Assembly: GCA_014381795.1 (NCBI GenBank)
Contig: JACNKY010000203.1
Span: 1 to 6,647, forward strand
Origin: Pseudomonadota bacterium
GTDB lineage: Bacteria > SAR324 > NAC60-12
DNA length: 6,647 bases
Direction: 5' to 3'
Below the pieces are notes generated by a model. That model had not been told where the DNA came from, did no database searches, and saw only the letters and a list, made by a program, of their open reading frames with translations. This document shows, piece by piece, positions 1 through 4,867 of this stretch. A program made the position numbers and the translations under genes. Position 1 is the first letter of the stretch; the number at the start of each line of letters is the position of its first letter.

Positions 1-55
1 AGCATAGCCCACTGCCCCCTCAAGACAGCGTGTCTACCAGTTCCACCACCTCGGC
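1..55 (-). tRNA. leuU: tRNA-Leu (anticodon GAG), 5' part, truncated by window edge
   Basis: Read on the minus strand from base 55, the sequence begins GCCGAGGTGG, continues with a D-arm containing GGTAGACACGC, and then has an anticodon arm with stem CTGTC/GGCAG around loop TTGAGGG. This places anticodon GAG at bases 19-21, for reading CUC and CUU leucine codons. The long variable arm typical of class II leucine tRNAs begins at the left edge (TGGGCTATGCT), and the T-arm and 3' acceptor strand lie outside the window. From memory the visible part closely resembles E. coli leuU. It lies on the same strand as the four-gene operon, 195 bp beyond the last operon gene, and has its own promoter, so it is probably transcribed independently. 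The identification is firm; the gene symbol is by resemblance. Confidence 0.95.
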
Positions 56-74
56 ATTAAAAGAAGAGCTTATT

Positions 75-102
75 ATTATGTCAAAATACAGTTTTTTTGC
101 AA
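75..102 (-). promoter_or_regulatory. Probable sigma-70 promoter of the tRNA-Leu gene
   Basis: On the minus strand, TTGCAA (97-102) as a -35 element is followed after 16 bp by CATAAT (75-80) as a -10 element, which matches TATAAT at 5 of 6 positions. Transcription would start near base 68, leaving a leader of about a dozen bases before the mature 5' end at 55, as expected for a tRNA gene. Position and spacing support it. The surroundings are very AT-rich, so chance matches are common. Confidence 0.5.
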
Positions 103-250
103 GTATTTTAATAATAGTTTTATTAATTGAAATTCAATTTTTATCATTTATTAATGTGTGAAATATATAATGACATAATATGATTATAGTATATTATTTT
201 GTAATTATCTTAATTTAAGATTAATGAATTTAAGAAAATAAACCTACAAA

Positions 251-1009
251 TTATAGACATCTTTTAATCATCAAAGCAGTTGATTCAGGATTTTCAAGAG
301 GAAATAAATGTGATCCAGGAAAAGGAATAACCTTCAATTTTGTGAATTTTTTACTTAACCAGCGCAAATCAGAACGCCAGAGAATAGGATTCTTGGCGGC
401 ATAGACCAATGTACATTTTACTTTGTATACATCTTTGGGAAAAGACGTTATCATTTTGTGAAAAACAGCCAATTCTTTTGCTACTGAAATGGTCAGTTCC
501 ATATCATTTTTACCATCAGTCAAACCATGAGTAACATAATCATTAAGTACTTGAGGATGAAAATTTTTAAATAGTTTATTTGCCTGGAAAAATGACTTTG
601 CCTGTGACTTTGAATCAAAATGATCACGCCGATGTTTTGACTTACCGGACGGGCTCACCCAATCCTCAAGATTCAAGGCACGCAGAAGTCTGATCAAGCA
701 ACGTTTATGCGATGAAAATAGAGGAGGGTCAAGTAAGATAACATTTTGAAATAGCTCAGGTTTTTTAGCAGCTGCGAGCAAAGTTAGTACACCGCCCAAT
801 GAATGTCCGAGACCAATTACTGGCTCACCAATTTTACCCACACTTTCCAATATTTCATCAGTCAAATCATACCAATTTATCTCGGCAGCATTAGTGTTTT
901 CACCTAGATTATTGATTGCTAATATTTTATGTTCATGCAGATTATCAAACAATTTAGTGTATGTTTTAGCCGGAAAACCATTTGCGTGACTAAATTGTAT
1001 AATGGACAT
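251..1009 (-). CDS. Alpha/beta-fold hydrolase, substrate unknown
   Basis: A 252-residue protein of the alpha/beta hydrolase superfamily. The N-terminus has the oxyanion-loop motif HANGFP (8-13). The nucleophile elbow GHSLGG (68-73) gives Ser70 as the likely catalytic serine, and a C-terminal PGSHLFPLENP segment gives His234 as the likely catalytic histidine. The acid is unclear: the usual site before the last strands reads YAAKNP (203-208) with no Asp, so Asp94 in LLDPP or another acidic residue may serve. There is no signal peptide, so it is probably cytosolic. The length is normal for a single-domain hydrolase with a small cap. The start is well fixed, because an in-frame TAA lies two codons upstream and the conserved fold begins at once. 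No Shine-Dalgarno sequence is visible. It is the last gene of the operon, 43 bp after the phosphatase gene. Esterase, lipase, thioesterase or C-C hydrolase activity are all possible. Confidence 0.85.
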   Translation of the reverse strand: MSIIQFSHANGFPAKTYTKLFDNLHEHKILAINNLGENTNAAEINWYDLTDEILESVGKIGEPVIGLGHSLGGVLTLLAAAKKPELFQNVILLDPPLFSSHKRCLIRLLRALNLEDWVSPSGKSKHRRDHFDSKSQAKSFFQANKLFKNFHPQVLNDYVTHGLTDGKNDMELTISVAKELAVFHKMITSFPKDVYKVKCTLVYAAKNPILWRSDLRWLSKKFTKLKVIPFPGSHLFPLENPESTALMIKRCL

Positions 1010-1052
1010 AAATTATCAAGCACGGGAGTTCGGCTAACAAGAAATAGATGAG

Positions 1053-2039
1053 CTACCTTGATTTGCTGTATTCGTAAATAATATTACCGCTACTGTCGTG
1101 GAAACGTATTAGCAGCTTTTCCCTCGTAATATCAAGCCATACAAATCCTGTATCGTTGTAAGTATACTTGTTCAATGCTGCTGATTTATTTAGCTTTTCT
1201 CTTTCACTTATTGAGCGGTAGTGTGCTCCACCAGCACCACTGATAACATAATCAGTAGCTGATGTTTCAGATTGTAAATGTGCTAAATTATGGTTATGAC
1301 CTGCTAAATACAGATCCACCCGACCTTCCAGAAACCAGTTCCAGTAACTGCGTGTTAGTAAATCAACATCTCCATGGGTTCCATTTGAATAGATAGAATG
1401 GTGTCCAAAGGCAAGTGTCCAAGGGGTTTTTTCCTTCTTAGCTTTAAGTTCCTCATCACCCTGATTCAGCTTTCTTCTCAGCCTTTCTGAAGAAAAGGGG
1501 CAGTTTGTATTTAAACCATAAAAGCGAGCGTCTTCCGTAGCGAATGAATACTCATAGTTCGGCATACGCCATGTTGCGCTTTTCAAACTGTAGATGAGCT
1601 GTGAAAGTACATCCTGCTTTACATCATGATTGCCAAGTACCGCAAAGAAAGGTTTGTTAATCTCTTGATATACCTGTTCAAATTTTGCTTTAAATTGCGG
1701 ATCCTCCGTTGAGTTAACTCCATCCGGATAAAAATTATCACCTAAGAGCAAGACCAGATCACATCCTGATTCTTGACAGACTTTTGCCATTCCATGAGCA
1801 ACTTCAAACTGTTCCTCGTTACCTGTACCTGTGTCTCCGACAGCAATCAACAGAAGGTGATCTGTCCGCAAAGGTTTTATTTCTACCGGAAGCACATCAA
1901 TTTCAAGTTGGAAACATCCCACATCACTGCCTTTCTCATACAACTTGTAACCACCAACACCACTGAATCCCAGCAACAAAATATACAGTATTAGTTTCCA
2001 CCAGCGCGATATTGTCTTTTTTGAATCAGTTCCGGCCAT
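1053..2039 (-). CDS. Membrane-anchored metallophosphoesterase, purple/tartrate-resistant acid phosphatase type
   Basis: A 328-residue calcineurin-like metallophosphoesterase. Its five metal-binding motifs are in order: GDTG (Asp69), GDNFY (Asp101, Tyr104), GNHD (Asn137), GHH (His213) and GHNH (His248, His250). This is the full ligand set of a purple acid phosphatase, including the tyrosine that ligates ferric iron, and GDNFY followed by GV is the pattern of the tartrate-resistant (ACP5-like) subgroup. Residues 15-33 form one hydrophobic helix preceded by KK and R/K residues. The protein is therefore probably anchored in the inner membrane with its catalytic domain in the periplasm, where it would hydrolyse phosphate monoesters. 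The start ATG lies 9 bp after the chaC stop, and no Shine-Dalgarno sequence is visible, so translation may be coupled. The natural substrate cannot be read from sequence. Family assignment is firm, and location is inferred from the single helix. Confidence 0.88.
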   Translation of the reverse strand: MAGTDSKKTISRWWKLILYILLLGFSGVGGYKLYEKGSDVGCFQLEIDVLPVEIKPLRTDHLLLIAVGDTGTGNEEQFEVAHGMAKVCQESGCDLVLLLGDNFYPDGVNSTEDPQFKAKFEQVYQEINKPFFAVLGNHDVKQDVLSQLIYSLKSATWRMPNYEYSFATEDARFYGLNTNCPFSSERLRRKLNQGDEELKAKKEKTPWTLAFGHHSIYSNGTHGDVDLLTRSYWNWFLEGRVDLYLAGHNHNLAHLQSETSATDYVISGAGGAHYRSISEREKLNKSAALNKYTYNDTGFVWLDITREKLLIRFHDSSGNIIYEYSKSR

Positions 2040-2048
2040 ATTAAATTG

Positions 2049-2729
2049 TTATTTGCTATTTTCAGCAATTGATGGATATTCAATCAAGGTCAATAACTGT
2101 TCTAAAACAGGATCGCGTAATCCCAGTTGATGCAGACATTTGACTGTATTTAGGACATAATCATGGCAAGAACCACATTTTCCTTCTGCACGTACAACAC
2201 GCTGTGCAACTTCTTCAAGAGCTAGGTCAGGCACATAATGTTCGTGTTTCGGATTGATGACAAAAGTGATCGCGTCCACACTCTGTTGTTTTGTCTGCAC
2301 ACTAACCCAGGTGGGAATATAAGTTTCCGCAAACATTTCACGTTCCCAAACTTTCTGAAGTTCAGTTACTAAATATTCCTGAGGAATCCGAAATGCCATT
2401 CCCTGACATGAATCTCCTTGGTCCAAACCAAACACCAAACCATGATAATCCTGAGTACCTCTATATACAGTTGATTTTAAACATAAACGTCTGTGATACC
2501 CAGGTACTACACCTGTTGTTTTTTCGGAATATTTGAAATCCGGATTCCACATCAATGAGCCATAACCAAAAACCCAGACTCCATTTTCAACATTTCGACC
2601 TTTTAACATTTCCTGAAATGAAGCGGATAATTCCTGGGAGGACAGAGTACGAATTGAGTCCGCTTCTTTTCCGGAGCCCCATTCAAAGGAAGTATCCTCC
2701 GTACTAACAATTTCTGTATCTTTTGTCAC
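2049..2729 (-). CDS. chaC: Glutathione-specific gamma-glutamylcyclotransferase ChaC
   Basis: A 226-residue ChaC-family protein, close to the E. coli length. ChaC enzymes cleave reduced glutathione to 5-oxoproline and Cys-Gly in the cytosol. The glycine-rich substrate loop VFGYGSLMWNP lies at 53-63, and the conserved WEREM at 128-132 carries the likely catalytic Glu131. PGYHRRLCLKS, Y-RGT and the RDP/NP-H-Y-P segments also match the family. The start is GTG at 2727-2729, which shares GTGA with the TGA stop of ppnN (3-bp overlap), implying translational coupling. No Shine-Dalgarno sequence is present. The first 50 residues are poorly conserved, and ATG codon 41 is a less likely alternative start. 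A CGSC pair of cysteines (185, 188) lies near the end; whether it has a redox role is unknown. The family call is firm, and glutathione specificity is inferred from family membership. Confidence 0.92.
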   Translation of the reverse strand: MTKDTEIVSTEDTSFEWGSGKEADSIRTLSSQELSASFQEMLKGRNVENGVWVFGYGSLMWNPDFKYSEKTTGVVPGYHRRLCLKSTVYRGTQDYHGLVFGLDQGDSCQGMAFRIPQEYLVTELQKVWEREMFAETYIPTWVSVQTKQQSVDAITFVINPKHEHYVPDLALEEVAQRVVRAEGKCGSCHDYVLNTVKCLHQLGLRDPVLEQLLTLIEYPSIAENSK

Positions 2730-4084
2730 GCGACAATCTGGTAACAGGGTTTGTACTCTGTATCTCTGGATAGTTTCATGCGTTTATCCTGGCAAAATTT
2801 AGCAAGTAAAGCATCAAGTTCCGCCATCAGTTGAGGATCCCCGCTAATTTGAAAAGGACCGTTTTTTTCAATTGAGAGTACACCCTCTTCCTTGATATTT
2901 CCTGAAACAATTCCGGAAAACATTCTTCGCAGATTACAGGCAAGTTCATGATTTGGCTGATCATAATGCAAATTTAGTGCAGACATAGTCTCATGTGTCG
3001 GACTAAACGGACGTTGAAAATCATGATCAATATGCAGCATCCAGTTGTAATAAAATGCATCACCTAACTTTCTACGATATTCTCTAACTTTCTTAATTCC
3101 TGTCTGAATTCTCTGTGCGACTTTTTCAGGATCATCAATAATAATTTCGTAATATTTCCTGGTTTCTTCTCCTAAGGTGGAACAGATAAAACTGTCAATT
3201 TGTTCAAAATAATCTTTGCTTTCAACAGGACCTGTAAAAACAAGGGGGAATGGCTGATCTGAATTTTTAGGATGCATCAGTATACCAAGCAAATACAGGA
3301 TTTCCTCTGTAGTCCCGACTGCTCCTGGAAAAACAATGAAACCGTGTCCGGAACGAACAAATGCCTCAAGCCGCTTTTCAATATCAGGCATGACAACTAA
3401 AGTATTAACGATAGGATTCGGTGATTCTGAAGCAATAATTCCCGGTTCTGTGATACCAATATAACGACCGTTGTGGTAGCGTTGTTTTGCATGAGCAATG
3501 GTAGCGCCTTTCATGGGCCCTTTCATGGCTCCGGCACCACAACCTGTGCAAATGTTAAATTCACGCAAGCCAAGCTGATAACCTACTTTTTTCGTATATT
3601 GATATTCTATTTCACCTATTGAATGTCCGCCCCAGCAAACAACTAAATTTGGATCAGTCAAGTCTCTGAGTAAGCCAGTATTACGTAAAATATGATAGAC
3701 AAAATCTGTGATTGAAGAAGATTGTTTTAAATCAAAACCTACTTTTTTTGAAAGTTCTGTACCTACAAAAACAATATCCCGCAGGACCGAAAATAGATGT
3801 TCATTGATGCCCTGAATCAACTTTCCGTCCACAAACGCTTTTGGTGGAGCATTCCTGATTTCAAGCTTAATGCTTCGAGTCTGCTGTACAACCTTAATGT
3901 TAAAATCAGGAAAACTTTCGAACATTTCTTTTCCGCTGTCAGTGTGACTATCACTGTTGAGCACAGCCAGGGCACAGCGTCGGAATAGTTCATTCAGTCC
4001 TCCATTTTGAGGATCACTTAGTTGACGGATTTCTTGTTGCGAAAGGAAATCAAGGATACCTTTTGGACGAATACTGGCATCCAT
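2726..4084 (-). CDS. ppnN: Pyrimidine/purine nucleotide 5'-monophosphate nucleosidase PpnN
   Basis: A 452-residue protein that aligns over its full length with E. coli PpnN (YgdH, about 454 residues, from memory). The enzyme hydrolyses the N-glycosidic bond of nucleoside monophosphates, giving base and ribose 5-phosphate. The E. coli enzyme is activated by (p)ppGpp and shapes growth arrest and recovery. Expected parts are present in order: an N-terminal DUF4478-type domain (about 1-150), a Rossmann-like LOG core (about 150-320) with WGGHSIGE, CTGCGAGAMKGPMKGA (179-194) and MPDIEKRLEAFVR (232-244), and a C-terminal DUF3412-type domain (about 330-452) ending with a conserved CY pair. The core signature normally PGGxGTxxE reads PGAVGTTEE (253-261), with Ala255 for Gly. 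It is the first gene of the operon. No Shine-Dalgarno sequence precedes the ATG, but the N-terminus matches the family at this start. The protein is cytosolic. Confidence 0.95.
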   Translation of the reverse strand: MDASIRPKGILDFLSQQEIRQLSDPQNGGLNELFRRCALAVLNSDSHTDSGKEMFESFPDFNIKVVQQTRSIKLEIRNAPPKAFVDGKLIQGINEHLFSVLRDIVFVGTELSKKVGFDLKQSSSITDFVYHILRNTGLLRDLTDPNLVVCWGGHSIGEIEYQYTKKVGYQLGLREFNICTGCGAGAMKGPMKGATIAHAKQRYHNGRYIGITEPGIIASESPNPIVNTLVVMPDIEKRLEAFVRSGHGFIVFPGAVGTTEEILYLLGILMHPKNSDQPFPLVFTGPVESKDYFEQIDSFICSTLGEETRKYYEIIIDDPEKVAQRIQTGIKKVREYRRKLGDAFYYNWMLHIDHDFQRPFSPTHETMSALNLHYDQPNHELACNLRRMFSGIVSGNIKEEGVLSIEKNGPFQISGDPQLMAELDALLAKFCQDKRMKLSRDTEYKPCYQIVA

Positions 4085-4116
4085 AATTTTCAGGCTAGAA
4101 AAAAGGTTGAAATAAA

Positions 4117-4138
4117 AGCTAAAACTCTTACTTTAGCT
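4117..4138 (-). promoter_or_regulatory. Hairpin in the ppnN leader, possible weak attenuator
   Basis: On the minus strand, AGCTAAA and TTTAGCT form a perfect 7-bp stem around an 8-base loop and are followed directly by TTTATTT. It lies within the inferred untranslated leader, about 33 bases before the ppnN start. The stem plus U-rich tail resembles an intrinsic terminator. However, the stem has only two G-C pairs, so strong termination is unlikely. Any regulatory role is inference. Confidence 0.25.
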
Positions 4139-4180
4139 GCAGGAAAGAATTCTCAAGAGGCAGAAGAAGACTAGTACATA

Positions 4181-4207
4181 ACTATATTTTCTATATTCCC
4201 GAGTCAA
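4181..4207 (-). promoter_or_regulatory. Likely sigma-70 promoter of the ppnN operon
   Basis: On the minus strand, TTGACT (4202-4207, 5 of 6 matches to TTGACA) is followed after 15 bp by TATAGT (4181-4186, 5 of 6 matches to TATAAT). The spacer is two bases shorter than ideal. Transcription would start near 4174, giving a leader of about 90 bases before ppnN. No better candidate is visible in the 205-bp gap between fmdB and ppnN. Confidence 0.45.
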
Positions 4208-4259
4208 TAATTTAGTTGAGAGATTATTAAAAACACCCTCTACTAATCGATTTGTATTT

Positions 4260-4277
4260 ACGGACTGACCAGTCCGT
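4260..4277. repeat. 18-bp palindrome between fmdB and ppnN
   Basis: ACGGACTG and CAGTCCGT form perfect 8-bp arms around a 2-bp centre (AC). The element starts 12 bp past the fmdB stop codon and lies 53 bp upstream of the candidate ppnN -35 box. It is GC-rich compared with its AT-rich surroundings. It could be an operator; its size and GACTGnnCAGTC-like centre recall TetR-family operators. As RNA it would form a 7-bp stem with a 4-base loop, but neither strand has a proper U-tract after it, so it is a poor intrinsic terminator. Confidence 0.5.
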
Positions 4278-4289
4278 TTATCAACTTGC

Positions 4290-4490
4290 TCACTTGAACT
4301 GACTGCTTGATGATGCTGAGCCTGAGGCTACTCCGGCAGATGCACCGCCAACCGCAAAAGAACTTATGGTACGATTTGTTTCGAGACTGCCACATTCTGG
4401 ACAGTCAATTTGTGAATCCATTTCAGCACATCGACGAAGTTCAGTAAATCCACTTGTGCATTGCAGACACTGGTATTCATAAAGTGGCAT
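4290..4490 (-). CDS. FmdB-family putative regulatory zinc-ribbon protein
   Basis: A 66-residue protein beginning MPLYEYQC, the hallmark start of the FmdB family. Two CxxC pairs (Cys8/Cys11 and Cys30/Cys33, the latter as CPECGS) form the predicted zinc ribbon. They are followed by the usual R-TISSF segment (40-45) and a low-complexity Gly/Ala/Ser tail (48-63), which is common in this family. The glycine that usually follows the second cysteine is Thr here. The reading frame is open 11 codons further upstream, but the start at 4490 is chosen because it gives the family N-terminus and has a strong Shine-Dalgarno sequence. The function is unsettled: the name comes from a proposed regulator of formamidase/amidase genes in Methylophilus, and DNA or RNA binding is only presumed. 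It is on the same strand as the ppnN operon but separated from it by 205 bp that contains a candidate promoter. Confidence 0.9.
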   Translation of the reverse strand: MPLYEYQCLQCTSGFTELRRCAEMDSQIDCPECGSLETNRTISSFAVGGASAGVASGSASSSSQFK

Positions 4491-4494
4491 TTTT

Positions 4495-4501
4495 ACTCCT
4501 T
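4495..4501 (-). promoter_or_regulatory. Strong ribosome binding site of the fmdB-family gene
   Basis: AAGGAGT on the minus strand ends four bases before the ATG at 4488-4490. It decides the start in favour of MPLYEYQC over the upstream in-frame ATG at 4521-4523. It is the only strong Shine-Dalgarno sequence in the window. Confidence 0.8.
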
Positions 4502-4528
4502 CATTAAATAATTGCAATAACAATATTT

Positions 4529-4557
4529 ATGCTATCATCTTTTATGCCTAATATCAA
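4529..4557 (-). promoter_or_regulatory. Candidate promoter of the fmdB-family gene
   Basis: On the minus strand, TTGATA (4552-4557, 5 of 6 matches to TTGACA) and TAGCAT (4529-4534, 4 of 6 matches to TATAAT) are separated by 17 bp. Transcription would start near 4522, about 32 bases before the start codon. The spacing is ideal but the -10 box is only moderate. Confidence 0.4.
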
Positions 4558-4734
4558 TCAGTTTACGTCCTGTGCTCGATTGTCCCCGACATTTATTATG
4601 ACTTTCATGGATTAGCAGATGCGAGACATTTTACTGAAAAATAATATCCTTAACCAAAAATAATCCAAGCTAAAAAATTAAACACACTAATGTTAATGCT
4701 TTTAAATTTTTGGTGATCAAAATCTGTAAAAAAG

Positions 4735-4767
4735 TAAATATTATCGTCGTAGATGATAAATATTATC
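4735..4767 (+). repeat. Tandem 11-bp direct repeats upstream of the OmpA-like gene
   Basis: TAAATATTATC occurs at 4735-4745 and again at 4757-4767. The copies are separated by 11 bp, so their period is 22 bp, about two helical turns. The second copy is part of the imperfect palindrome GATAA-ATA-TTATC (4755-4767). The pair lies about 100 bp upstream of the OmpA-like start and abuts the candidate -35 box. Paired operator half-sites on one DNA face would fit, but AT-rich DNA produces such repeats by chance fairly often. Confidence 0.4.
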
Positions 4768-4797
4768 TTGTATTTTAGAACTGGACTACCATAGAAT
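4768..4797 (+). promoter_or_regulatory. Weak candidate promoter of the OmpA-like gene
   Basis: TAGAAT (4792-4797, 5 of 6 matches to TATAAT) is preceded after 18 bp by TTGTAT (4768-4773), which matches only the TTG of the -35 consensus. Transcription would start near 4804, leaving a leader of about 64 bases. It is the best pair I found upstream of the gene, but it is weak and may need an activator. Confidence 0.25.
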
Positions 4798-4867
4798 CAA
4801 ACGTCTCAACAAATACCAACATGTGTATTTCCAAACTTAATCAAAGCACTTAATTCAGAGAAAAATT

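Larger units (their letters stand above)
4491..4867. other. Divergent intergenic region between fmdB and the OmpA-like gene
   Basis: This 377-bp stretch has no supportable gene; the longest ATG-started frames I checked by eye are about a dozen codons. It holds the upstream regions of two divergent genes: a candidate fmdB promoter at its left end, and tandem repeats plus a weak candidate promoter for the OmpA-like gene in its right half. The middle (about 4565-4630) is less AT-rich than its flanks, but I see no RNA gene, terminator or known riboswitch in it. Confidence 0.6.

Noticed and set aside
57..84. A perfect TTGACA (79-84, minus) with TTTAAT 17 bp downstream as the tRNA promoter.
   Set aside because: It would start transcription inside the mature tRNA, so it cannot produce the tRNA. 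The TTGCAA/CATAAT pair is correctly placed.
125..221. Two 15-bp AT-rich palindromes (125-139 and 207-221) between the hydrolase gene and the tRNA, considered as operon terminators.
   Set aside because: Their stems have at most one G-C pair per arm and no U-tract on the minus strand. Such palindromes are expected by chance at this AT content. No canonical terminator for the operon is visible.
1773..1994. Two open frames on the plus strand (from 1773 and 1784) opposite the phosphatase gene.
   Set aside because: They are antisense shadows of the metallophosphatase coding sequence, low in complexity and without motifs.
3797..3988. A 63-codon open frame on the plus strand inside ppnN.
   Set aside because: It is antisense to the conserved N-terminal domain of ppnN and carries no recognisable signal.
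4491..4523. An 11-codon N-terminal extension of the fmdB-family gene starting at 4523.
   Set aside because: The internal ATG at 4490 has a strong Shine-Dalgarno sequence and gives the family-typical MPLYEYQC start. The extension is not family-like.
4700..4730. An imperfect TTTTG/CAAAA inverted repeat considered as a terminator.
   Set aside because: The arms are only 5 bp and nearly all A-T, and no gene ends nearby.
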